Shown: in pieces, positions 33,109 through 44,482 of the stretch | How positions within the stretch are numbered: position 1 is the stretch's first letter | Layout: every line of letters begins with the position of its first letter | DNA from: Sophora flavescens | Lineage: Eukaryota; Streptophyta; Magnoliopsida; Fabales; Fabaceae | Assembly: GCA_030762895.1 (NCBI GenBank) | Contig: CM061065.1 | Span: 85,693,607-85,757,606, forward strand | Direction of reading: 5' to 3' | DNA: 64,000 bases | Notes under the pieces: generated by a model | Database searches by the model: none | What the model saw: only the letters and a program-made list of their open reading frames with translations | Told to the model about the DNA's origin: nothing | Program-made: the position numbers and the translations under genes

Positions 33109-34461
33109 AAAGAAAATCCAGATGGCACTGTTAATAAATATAAGGCAAGGTTGGTTGCCAAAGGCTTCCACCAAACTCATGGATTTGATTTTCATGAGAC
33201 ATTCTCTCCTGTCATCAAACCAGTCACAATTAGAATCATTCTCACTATGGCACTGTCTTCAAAATGGGTCATACAACAAATTGATATAAACAATGCCTTT
33301 TTGAATGGATTGTTGAGTGAAGAGGTTTATATGACTCAACCTCCTGGTTTTGAGGCCCAAGACAAATCTCTTGTTTGTAAGCTTCACAAAGCTCTTTATG
33401 GGCTCAAACAAGCCCCAAGGGCCTGGTATGAACACCTCACTAGAACCCTGTTACAGTTTGGCTTTGTCATCAGCCGTTGCGATCCCTCACTTTTCATCTA
33501 CTCTAAGGGAGTAGTGTGCCTCTATGTCTTGGTCTATGTAGATGACATCATTCTTACCGGCACTTCTCCAACTCTCGTTTCTGATCTTATCAAGAGACTC
33601 AATGCTGCCTTCGCTCTTAAGGAACTTGGTTCTCTTGACTATTTTCTGGGTGTTGAAGTCAAGCACCTACCATCGAGTTCCATCTTGCTGAGTCAGTCTA
33701 AATACATAAGGTATCTACTCAACAAAGCCAATATGTTAGAGGCCAAAGGTATTTCTTCTCCTATGGTTAGTGGCTGCAAACTGAGCAGGTTTGGGACATA
33801 TTCAGTGGTTGATCCGAGTCTCTACAAGTCAATAGTTGGGGCACTACAATATGCCACATTAACTAGGCCAGAGATATCCTATAGTGTTAATAAGGTTTGC
33901 CAATTTATGGCAAACCCACTAGAGACTCATTGGCAAGCTGTAAAAAGAATCCTTCGGTACCTAAAAGGTTCCATGCATTTTGGACTTCTCTTACGGCCTT
34001 CCTCTACCACTCAACCCTTCACTATTAAGGCCTTCTGTGATGCTGATTGGGCCAGCGATCCAGATGACAGGCGCTCTACCTCTGGGTCATACATCTTTCT
34101 TGGTCCCAACTTGATTTCTTGGTGCTCCAAGAAGCAACCACTAGTAGCACGGTCTAGTGCAGAAGCGGAATACCGAAGCATGGCTAATACGGCAGCAGAA
34201 ACACTCTGGATCATGTCTTTACTTACTGAACTACGGGTTCCATTTTACACCCCACAGATTCTCTATGACAACTCAGGTGCAGTTGCAGTAGCTCATAACC
34301 ATGTTCTTCATTCTCGAACTAAGCACATTGAGCTTGATCTTCATTTTGTTAGAGAAAAGGTATTGTCTAAAGCTCTCACTGTGCATCATGTTCCAGCATC
34401 TGCTCAACTAGCTGACTGCTTCACTAAGCCATTATCTTCCACCAGATTCAGTGACTTATGA
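33109..34461 (+). pseudogene. Copia RT and RNase H (element 5)
   Basis: The second part of the polyprotein is open from about 33109 to 34461. RT shows LVCKLHKALYGLKQAPRAWY, the catalytic YVDDIILTG (about 33535) and LKELGSLDYFLGVEVK. RNase H shows FCDADWASDPDDRRSTSGSY, ARSSAEAEYRSMANTAAETL, LYDNSGAVAVA and HIELDLHFVREKV, so its four acidic residues are all visible. The only damage I see is the upstream deletion and frameshift at about 33108, so the domains themselves look intact. It ends 53 bp before the 3' LTR. Confidence 0.9.
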
Positions 34462-34506
34462 ACCAGTCTCAATGTGGTTGCAGCTCCTCAACCACCTTGA
34501 GATTGC

Positions 34507-34742
34507 ACGGGGGATATTAGAGTATATAGAGTGTAGGCAACTTGTAAGTGCTGTCAGCACATTCGGTTGGAGTTAGTTACAAGCAGTTACACATTCTGTT
34601 AGAGTTGGTTACAAGCAGTTAAATCTATAACTGCTCTTGCAAAGCCTATATAAGGCTTGCTCTCTGTTTCTCTAAATCAAGCAATTCATAATACACTTTG
34701 AGATTCTTTCTCTCTCACTCTTTTTCTCTCTCAACTCTATTA
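34507..34742 (+). repeat. PPT and 3' LTR of copia element 5
   Basis: The PPT ACGGGGGA (34507-34514 region) is followed by the LTR from 34515 (TATTAGAG) to 34742 (CTATTA), then TSD AACCC. The 3' LTR keeps TATATAAGG where the 5' copy has TATGTAAGG, near the expected promoter. Confidence 0.92.
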
Positions 34743-34959
34743 AACCCATATGGATATAGATGTGGAGAAAAACATATATGCTTTAAACCCAGTTTCAGCA
34801 AAAAGGCTAATACAACTCATTTTCAATCACAATGCAAATTATGTGCACGTTTGAATTTGGTACTTCAAGTAACACAACAAATCAAGGCTAAGCCTCCCAC
34901 CAATCCCATCCCACCTTTATTATTGCACACACTTCATATCTTTGCAGTAACACACAAAA

Positions 34960-37900
34960 AGTCGTACCAAGTTGTGAGCTCAAGGCTTATGTTGTAAATT
35001 GTACGCGAGCTAACGCAGCTAGTCAAGAACCTGTACAAAGAAACAATAAGATAAAAGCCTGAGACGTATGGAATCAGATTATACATCTCAAGGATTTATT
35101 TGCCTAGGACGATTTAACAAGCTCTTCCCGATTGAAACCGAGATGCAAGAACAGCAGGAAAAGACAAAAGTGTTCAATCCAGAAAAGAGAAAACAATAGC
35201 CCTCAAAATATTTTCCACCTCAAACAAAGCAAGTCAGAATAAATTTTATATCTTGTCGAAAAAACACCACGCTTGAAAAGTTCCTCCCTTTATTTTTATA
35301 TCAACCTTATCAACAAGTACCCGTTGATGAATGATAATTATGTACCGTAAAAATCAATCAAAATATTGAATTCAATTTATAGCCTTTAATACCATAAAAT
35401 TCATTTTTCAAACGGTAAGCTTGCAACCTTCTGCACGTTTTCATTTGTCAACACGTTTCCAAAATCATTGTCCAGCTAGCCAATTATTTCCATTCAACAC
35501 TATCAAATATTACTCAATAAATTTTGAAACCTTCACATTTCTTGCAGTGCAATATATGCTAATAAAAATTTTCATGTTAAAACTTAATAGTCATTCAATG
35601 TAATTAAATAAAATAAAGAATAATAAGAAAATAATAAGAAAATAATAAAGGTATTAAATGATAATGAAAGAGAATATAAAACCTTTCATTTTTCCTTTTA
35701 AAAATTCCAAATTAAATTTTTGAAATAAATTAAATATACAACAATCCCCACATATTTCAAAAATTAAGAAAAACAAATTTTTGAAAGAAATCTTTCCAGG
35801 ATTAACACAATGGCTGTAAGCGCATCGAATTTGGTGTCTTTTGGACTATGAACCAAACCTAAACTGATAAGCCTTATCATACAAGTGAGTTGGTGAAGTA
35901 AACTTCTATGAACCAAAACACTTTGGTGTATGATAGATGTCTACCAATCACACCACACCCCCACAATTCTCGCTGTTAACGTTGTTTTGTGCTAATAGGC
36001 CATGCGCACGCTTGGTAATTCATGAGTGCTCTAGAGATTATGCCACAATCTCATGCAAGCGGCCCCACTTGACACGATCATATAGGTGATTTCATCAAGT
36101 GTATGCTGCACTTCATATACCACCCATACGGGATATGAAATTAATTAAAAGCTTTTAGCTTATCCCTCAATAAAATGCAGTCTAGCACTTCTCACACCTT
36201 AGGAAGGGACAAAATTAGTTGTGCTAGCAGAACTAACAAGTGACTTGTTTTTACTCATATGAACATTCTTCATGGGATCTCCAATCACAAAGGTTGGGTT
36301 ACCATCACTGTTAATTTCACTTGGCTCAAGTCCCATATTCCCCTCGATGTTTTACTCACTAGCTTTTTTTTTTGCTTTGTGAGCAAGTCGGTCAAATTCA
36401 TTTTTGACCCCACAATAATCAGGCCTCATTATTCAGTAGTTACTTTCCATAATTATAACACATACGTATGTCTATTAAATATATTAATTTTGCCACTTGG
36501 CAATTACAATATATAAACACATAAAGAGTTAATTTAACTCACAATAAAATATCTACTGAGAATTTTTTAACTACTCAACCTCATTATTAGCCAATTTCAG
36601 AGTATAAACTCTGACCCCATTATATATTTTATAATAAATTTGTGTTTGGATAATCTCCAAGTAATTACACCACAAAAGGGTGAAACACCATCATCTTTGA
36701 ATCTGAAATTCAGTTTAGCATCATAGCACTTTCGATACAGTGAGAAATCCAGTTCATCCCCTACAAAAATGTAGGAGGCAAAAACATATTTATTTGCATA
36801 AATACTTTGGTAGCCCCAAAGTCTACCATCCAATTTTTCATTTGCCACAAAGAATAATCCGAGAATAATTCCAACAATTATATCATCTCCTTAGACCAAG
36901 TTTGTCATCGATCTTAGGAGGATTAACATTCCTCTTCATACATATGTATTGAAATGCATGATCATGTGACTTTTCACTTACAAATTATAACTCCCACAGA
37001 TCAAACATATTGATCCTATCATCATCAATAAATGAATTATGATTACATCAATCACAAGCATCTTAGCTTTTTTCATGTACACAACAACCGTGTGCAAAAT
37101 AATATGCATGATTATTCTAAAAAGCTATTCCCAAAATACTTCCACCGCACTGGGCAATTTTAGCCACAAAAATTGAAACATATATATTCAAATCAAATGT
37201 ATTCAAGCATACTGAGACAAATTCTTGAAAAAACACACACATATTCTTTAAATAGAGTTCAAAGATATTTTTTTTCCACATATACAAAGATAGGCATAAT
37301 AATCCGCCTTCCACTTTTTACTTAGATTTTTAAACTTGTTGTTCAATCTTTGTAATTTATAGAAAATAAAGAGTCACCTATACTCTTCTCCAACATAACA
37401 CTCCAAGGCCACAAAAGTTTCTCATCACATTTAATTTGAATTCAAAGAGAAATAATAATTATTCACTAAAGATATATCATTCAAGATTTACACCAAATAA
37501 ATTCCTAGTTTAAAAATCTTATTTAAATAATTTCAAAACTTCTTTAAAGTATTTCAATGTCATAAAATGTCAAATGAAAACATGTTGCCATTAATAGCCT
37601 TTCAAAGACTGACAGTTAAGATTCCTTTTAATTCAAAGGACTAAACATCAAAAAATTAAGGAGCAATTAAAGGAGTTAAAACATTAACTGAAAAGAAGAA
37701 TTAAATTGTAATAAAATCAAAAGTTAACACCTTTCAAATTTAGAATCAAATTGAATTATTATTTAAAAAATAGAATAACCAACAATGTTAGCATCACTGT
37801 ATCCTTTTAATATAATGGAAAAATTACTATAGAGAGAACCGTAATCCATGGTGCCTCTCACTTTATTATGTTCTATCTAATCGAGTGTTAATTTAATATC

Positions 37901-39985
37901 ATAAGGGATTCTCACTAGTTTAGCTTCAAAGTGTCCAAACTTCAAAGAAGCTTATCAACATCACATCCTTGATCCTTGTGATAGCTTTATACTATCACTT
38001 TCCTTATGATTTTAACTCTCACAACCATCACCATTTCATTTTATAGCAAATTTAACACCTACATAATTTTTCATGGAATGCCCGTAAAATATAATATAAT
38101 ATTTGTCACCATACAGTTTGGACCTTATTTCCCAAGATACATGCAACTTTGATTTAAAACCCACAAATATAAAACTTTCCATATTTTTTTTTTTTAAATG
38201 GACTTGAAGCCAAAGGCCCATTAAAATAAACCATGAATTTCTTTATCCACATCTAGCATATAGCCACAACATATGATTCTTCAAACATTGCAAGAAGATA
38301 ATAATGTAATAATATCAGTAACTAGGCATCTTTTCTCTAAAAGACTTCAAGAGCAACAAAAGGCCACCAGACATTATCTAGTTACGATAACTATATCAAA
38401 ACTTTATATCACTTATATTGATGTTATTATGACATCACAATTAAGATATATAATAGCCATAGGTAAGAAGCTAATCTATCAATCAAAAACCCAGAAGTGC
38501 TTGAAAGAAGCATTAAAATATTTTCCATATTTTTCCATCATCATAAAATAGTATATACCAGTTTTTTTTATACCAAATAGTTCATGATTAAGGTGCTAAA
38601 AATATATAGCAGATATCCAAAATTCCAACGCTTCAAGAGTATCATGGTATCATATATTTTTAAGTAGATAAAGATCAAATAAAAAATAGCTTCTTCCATT
38701 TTTGTATAAAAAATATTTTTCTCATTATCACATACCTCAATTTTTTTTCATCATCACATTCCTCAATTTATACAACAATTATATGTATACTTCAGCCAAG
38801 TACTACATATAGGGGTTCATCATCAAAAATTTCACAATTAAGTGCCATATATACACATATTCAAGAATAAAATCATAAATCAATTAAGTGCCATATATAC
38901 ACATATTCAAGAATATAAAGGAAAATAATTGTCATGATATTTTAAAAAAAAAAAATAATCGTGTTCTCATGATGTCCATACACATTTAGCCATAAAACGT
39001 TTTTCTAATAAGCAAGGCAATAACCATAACCATAATCACATTTGATCAAACATCTCAAAAATTTTCTTTTAAAAATAATTGGTCTCTAAAATCTTTCAAA
39101 AGAATTAGAAACATTTTGTTAAGTTTTTCAAACAAGCAATTCATTGAGGATAATCAACCAAGCACTATTCACATTGGGATCGTTGAATAATTATTTAAGA
39201 AGATATATAACTCATGAGCAATCTCTATCATATATGTTTAATGTCAAATTATATATATTCTTAACAAATTAGTTATGGAAGTATAAGCACAGAAAACAAC
39301 CCATTGATAAAATTAGATGCAAGGAAGTATTTGGTATGAAATACCACATCATTACAAGTACCAAAATCAAATATGATATGCAATGAATATCATATAGAAA
39401 TACACATAAATTTTAAAATCAAATATATTAGCAACTCTGCCTCAAATCAAATGCCTTTCCATTGATGGCCAAAATCTAAATTCAAATATATCAATCTGTG
39501 TGTTAAATAAATAGGCATGCAATTTTTACACGTGTCTTATGATCGAGTAATCACAACAGCAAGCAAGCATATATTCGAACAAACATTCAAAGTAGACAAA
39601 GATAAATCCGGAATTTGATATCAAATATTAGTTATAACATCTAGAATTATTCATTGTATATGAACAAACTTACGAAAATTTTTATGTTAACAATAGTAGA
39701 AGAATACTAACGTATCTTCACATCTATTGAATTTGTACCCTTATTTTTCTCATTTTCCTTTTGAATGATTGGCCTTGATCCACCTCTCATGGATATGGTA
39801 ACTGTTCACCATTGTTCGGAAGAGGAACCTTGGATGTAGCGTTGTTTGCCAATTAAATCCTTGAGACGTGTGGAATCACACTGTCTTTAAGGATTTATTC
39901 GCCTAGGACGAAAATCCCCCAGGATTTAACAAGCTCTTCCCGGTTGAAACCGAGGTGCAAGAACAACAGGAGAAGTCACTTTAAA
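34960..39985 (-). pseudogene. Highly degenerate copia-like relic
   Basis: Minus-strand hints of an old copia element. A PPT-like GTGGGGATTGTTGT lies at about 35741-35754. An LTR-like repeat of about 115 bp (35055-35165) recurs in direct orientation at 39858-39980 (shared words: GATTTAACAAGCTCTTCCC, AAGGATTTATT, GCCTAGGACGA). A protease-like string NWMVDFGATKVFMQI can be read near 36800-36845. No frame exceeds about 90 codons without stops, and no PBS was found. The AT-rich core (36900-39700) shows nothing else I can identify. Confidence 0.4.
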
Positions 39986-40075
39986 TTGTTTTAAAAAAGG
40001 GAAATTGGGTATTTTTGTCCAAATAAAAAGATACAGGTTGCTAAAGTTCCTTCTTAGAAACTAGTGGGTGTATTA
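39986..40075 (-). repeat. Second arm of the dispersed inverted repeat
   Basis: Reverse complement of the 29487-29575 segment (GAAATTGGGTATTTTTGTCC and AGGTTGCTAAAG are readable). It abuts the relic on its left and an AT microsatellite on its right. Confidence 0.6.
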
Positions 40076-40078
40076 TAG

Positions 40079-40079
<1 letters not shown>

Positions 40080-40150
<71 letters not shown>
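40080..40150. repeat. (AT)n microsatellite
   Basis: About 35 uninterrupted AT dinucleotides. The length is likely to be polymorphic and hard to assemble. Confidence 0.97.
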
Positions 40151-40152
<2 letters not shown>

Positions 40153-40464
40153 CGTTACTTTCAACAAGCAAGACCTTCCCACTTGATAGAGAAAGATAGT
40201 TAGAGCAATAATCTAAAATATTCAAAGTGTTTTAAAAAAATATTTATAACTATTTTTCTCTATCACACAATAATGATTTGATGTTATAGTGTCATACCGA
40301 TAGGATACATCCATTACTTACATAATTAATGCAGGAATAATCGCAATCCGTTCCAATAAAACAAATTAACATAAATTTGCATTGTGGTAGGCAAATGTAA
40401 AATTTTAGAATAACATTGGATTGCATAAAAATAAAAAAAATAAAAGTGTTCAATTAAGAGTTAG
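40151..40464. other. AT-rich spacer
   Basis: No gene or recognisable repeat seen between the AT microsatellite and the solo LTR-P. Confidence 0.6.
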
Positions 40465-40589
40465 TGTAACACCCCATTTTTTGTTAAGTGCTTTTGTGTG
40501 TGTGCCTTGTTTGTTAGGGAGGTTTAGAGTAGGCTAAGTGGAGTTTTTAGGTGAAAAATCCCTTTCTTAGACTTGTGTCTTGTGACTGC

Positions 40590-40820
40590 CAGAGTCACAA
40601 GCACGGTTGTGCTCAACAGAGAGCACGACCGTGCTCTTTGGGAGAGTGCATCTCACTGACACTAAGTTGAGCACGACGGTGCTCAATAGGGAGCACGCAC
40701 GTGCTGAATGGCAGACCACGCCTTGTAAGCGCTAAGTTGAGCACGCCCGTGCTCAACGAGGAGCACGATCGTCCTCAACGAGGAGCACGACCGTGCTCGG
40801 GCCTGTGTCTTTAAAAGGAG
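40590..40820 (+). promoter_or_regulatory. GAGCACGACCGTGCTC cluster upstream of a TATA-like box
   Basis: About six words of the type GAGCACGACCGTGCTC (palindromic arms GAGCAC/GTGCTC with a CG-rich centre) lie at about 40600-40800. TTTAAAAGG follows at about 40811. A second group of four or five similar words lies at about 41690-41870. Some copies vary in the centre (GA/CC, GA/CG, GC/CC). Function is inferred. Confidence 0.55.
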
Positions 40821-42037
40821 AACATTAACTAAGGGTTTTCTCATAAACCCTATTTTGGCACAAATAGAAATCCTGTTACGGCTATAAACCCTTTCTTCCC
40901 TTTTCTCTCTAAACCAATTGCGTCTAGTTCATCTGTGTTAATCGGTGTAGGTAACAGTTTCTCCATCTTTTAGTTTTCTCTCTTTTATTTAGATTTAGGA
41001 ACTAATTGGTTAACATTCTTGTTTGACCAAGGCTTGGAAGCTAACTGAGCCGTTCGAGGGACGCGTTGGTTATCGTTGAGTTATCACTATCGAATTCTTC
41101 ATACCAGGTATGGGGAGAAGGATAGTGTATACATCAAACAATGGGTTAGGTCCCATAGCCCCGTTGTTGTTAATAATTGTTAATGCCATGTTATAATTGA
41201 TATTATGTTCAATTGGATTAATTGCTATTAATGTTGTTGAGTTATGAGTATGCCTGTATTGTATAGTTTATTGCTAATTGTTATTTGATTAATGGTATGC
41301 ATGTCATGTATGCCTATTGTTTATGATTATTATGGTATATGCCTAATGATGTATAATTGGTTGAATCTGGTTATGATATGAGTATTGCTTATGTTGTTGT
41401 TATTATACATGGATTGGTTGAATGTTGTTTGGCTGAATGTTGATTGGCTGAGTTATGTTGTTGTTATGTTGAAATTGTTGATAAGACCCATAATTGAATT
41501 AATAGGACTCTTAATTAATGTAACGGTTAAGGGATTAATTCCCCAATATTTCATAAGACATGAACCATTATTGAGACGTGAGGTTTGATGCCAACTAGAT
41601 TAGTCAAAGGACCCTAGGATCTGATTTAGGAGTGTTAGAGAGTTTGGCTCCAAGAACACAAGTTGAATCTGCCCATAACAGTACGACTGGCTCCAGGAGC
41701 ACGGCCGTTCTGAACAGGGAGCACGCCCGTGATCCCAGTTTGAATCTGGAAGATGGTCGTGCATTGAACATGGTCGTGCAGGACAGTGAGTACGACCGTG
41801 CTCCACTTAAGTGGCAGCACGACCATGCTGGGGTGAGCAGGCCCGTGCTCCCCTTACGGGTCAGAACGTGAATTAAAGGTTATAAAGGGGTGTTTCACCC
41901 CAAATGTCCCCAATAATATGAACATACATCAATCGAATGAAGACAAGTTAGATAACTTAATTAAAGACTAATTAAGATGAGATAAGAATAACAAGTTGGT
42001 TAAGCTGGTGCCCAATGGGTTACCGCATGTTGATATG

Positions 42038-42443
42038 CTTTGGTGTTTTTTGTCCAAAGTGACCTCGATGCTTTTTGGTCGAGGTGTTGATAAGTTGAAC
42101 CTTGGTGCTTTTTGGTCAAGGGGGCCTTGACTCATAAGGGTCTGGGTGTGGGTGATGTTGGTGTTGGTGATAAGTATTGGGTGCTTATTGGCGCAAGCAA
42201 AGAAGGTGGTTGCCTTGTTTGTTGTTGTGCTCATGCATTCTTGCTTGAAGTTGTTAGTGGGGGAATATCAACATAGGGGAGGTCATCCTAGAGTACGGCG
42301 ATCTGGCCGTCCGCGGGTGGTTAATCCAAGGTTTGGTGAACCGTGCGCCCCCGTGGTGGCGCATCCTAGGTATGGTGTGTCGGCTATCCAAAGGGTTCAC
42401 CCATGGTTTGGTGGACTGCTGGCGTTGGTGCTTTTTGGCCAAT
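42038..42443 (+). repeat. Covarying stem-loop array in LTR-P
   Basis: Hairpins with 10-nt loops: CTTTGG/CCAAAG (42038-42059), CCTCGA/TCGAGG (42063-42084) and CCTTGG/TCAAGG (42100-42121, one G-U). A fourth is GTTGG/CCAAT (42424-42443). The last three share the loop TGCTTTTTGG while the stems differ and stay paired. Confidence 0.75.
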
Positions 42444-43064
42444 GTGGATATGTAACTCCGAAGTTGCCTTCCTGAGATAGTTTGGATCCACATGCATATC
42501 GGAGTAACGGAGTAGTGTTGCACCGAATAACATATGTTGGTTGAAATAACATGTTGATATGATTATATTATGTTGATGTTTCTGTTGTATATTGTTATGC
42601 CATGCTATGATGTATACTCATCTTGCTTACTACTTCCATGCCGATGTGTCTACATGTTTTCTTACTCCCCGTTTTCTGTTTCTGTTTTGGCATGTATCTC
42701 TTTATGCAGAGGACGGTGAGTAGCCAGTGGAGGAGTGACTATGAGGGGTCGCGACTCTAGCTAGGATGTTTAGATGCTTTAGTTGTTAGTTTAGTTGTTT
42801 CAGTTTGTATTCCGAGGATTTATCCCGGAACGGTTATACCAGCTCTGTATGTGACATCGGGGTTGGGTTATGTTTTCTGTTTTATGGTTATGTTTACATT
42901 TTACTTCTTTAAAAACTTATTATGTTTTTCCGCGTTGTTGAGAAGTTACAATGTGGTACCTTTTTACCCAGTTTTTATTCTACGAAATAAATGCATGTTT
43001 TTATATTACCTCTTTCAAGTAAATGTTTTATATTAATATGAGGGGTAGAGGGTATCACAGTTAG

Positions 43065-44482
43065 GCCATGAGGTTGATAACAAACGGAAATATAATAATT
43101 GAATGCACAAATATTATATCACCAAAATTATAATATCGATAAGGTACTCGAGAAATATTTGATATATGCATAAAATAAACAACACATTGTATAACAACAA
43201 ATTACATCAATAACAACACACTAATAGGGTATAATTGTTGTCAATGCAATAATTAATTATATGACTTAATTAATTTTCAATACAAAACGTGCATAGTTGT
43301 ACCCACGATAAGTGAGATTACAGTTACACAAATTAAGAATACTTATGCTTAATAGAATATGATAAGTCAATACCATGCATAAAGATAACATTTAATTCAC
43401 ATTTGAAAGGATAATCAACAATAGTCATGTTCAAATAAATCTTAGATATGCTTCACAGTATTTTAAATTGGCATGTAATAAACATGACTTTATCCTTCTA
43501 AGAATCATGATACTAATTTCATTGTCTCTGTAGAAAAGAGTACAGTAACAAAAAATTATTGTTTGCACTTTGACTAAGTCAAGCATACACGGTGCTTCAA
43601 GCAATTTTATATTTATCCCAGAATAAAATTCTCAAAATAATAAGATGTGAAATACTCCCACTATAAATTAGAATATAATTAAAAAATGTATTATAATAAG
43701 CAATCAATAAATTGATTGTAGAGTTCTGCAATTTCATAATATTCTAGAAAAAAATTATACTCTCGAATGTAATTGCATATTTGTAATCTCAAACGGGGAA
43801 GAAAATATTGTTTGCAAATTTCTCCATATATGCAATCACACAATAAGTCAAAAGGTTTAAAAAACTCACAACTAACCTTAGTGAATGTGGCATTCATCAT
43901 TGTAAAGTCGTTGAGCTTTGATATCTTTTTTTTAAAACAAAAAAATCTTGAAATTTTTCATCTTCAATGTCGTACCCAAAATCCTGAATTACCGGGGCAA
44001 AATACAAAAACTGAAGTCAGTTGGTTCAAATATTTTAAATTGAGAGATTAAAATATAAAAATGTAAGATTTTACTTGTAATTTTCTGTATAAAAAATGAT
44101 TTTACTTGTGGTTTTTAAAAAATGAGGTGCACTTGCACACCCTCATTATATTGTAGATCTGCCACTAGTCATCTCAAATGGTTCATAAACTAACATTAAA
44201 CCATTATAATGAAAACAAAGGCTCTAATAATACATCAATACGATTTATATATATTTTTGGAAAGGCAAAAGATAATTGATATTAAGAGAACATACAGAGC
44301 ACAAGTTGCACCACTGTAAGAGAGTCACAAAGAATTACAATGACTATAATTAGTCGCTAGAAAACCCAGCCAAGCCACCACATCAATTCAGACCACAACC
44401 CATTAACACAAAAAAAAAAAAAAAAGAGTCATGTAAATTATAGCTACAAGGATGACGTGATTTTTAATTTCCTAGAGGATTG
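43065..44482. other. AT-rich spacer without genes
   Basis: No coding region or clear repeat. A poly-A run lies at about 44410-44425. The last five bases, GATTG (44478-44482), are the left side of a near-TSD for the complex that follows. Confidence 0.6.

Larger units (their letters stand above)
29806..34742 (+). mobile_element. Ty1/copia element 5 with non-canonical TA...TA LTRs
   Basis: The 4937-bp element has LTRs at 29806-30035 and 34515-34742, TSD AACCC (29801-29805 and 34743-34747), a PBS matching initiator tRNA-Met and a PPT (CACGGGGGA). The LTR ends read TATTAGAG...CTCTATTA, not TG...CA. Domain order gag-PR-INT-RT-RH is typical of copia. The short LTRs, total length and the YVDDIILTG motif suggest the Ale/Retrofit lineage, tentatively. 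The LTRs differ by about nine substitutions and a 2-bp indel, counted by eye. Confidence 0.93.
40465..43059 (+). mobile_element. Solo LTR-P (chromovirus-like), TSD GTTAG
   Basis: The 2595-bp sequence TGTAACACCCC...GGGTATCACA is flanked by GTTAG (40460-40464 and 43060-43064). TGTAACA starts are common in plant chromovirus LTRs (Tekay type). It has no ORF of note. Its downstream half is homologous to the pieces at 47196-48488 and 52703-53998. A TATA-like TTTAAAAGG at about 40811 supports plus orientation. Confidence 0.92.

Noticed and set aside
34960..39985. Endogenous pararetrovirus
   Set aside because: No movement protein, coat protein or caulimovirus-type RT could be read. The PPT and LTR-like direct repeat fit a decayed copia element better.
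41632..41871. Short ORFs on both strands over the LTR-P palindrome cluster
   Set aside because: Palindromic GC-rich words keep frames open on both strands. No family resemblance.
42146..42475. A 109-codon ORF in LTR-P
   Set aside because: No domain, no counterpart ORF in the homologous LTR-P fragments, and it lies within an LTR.
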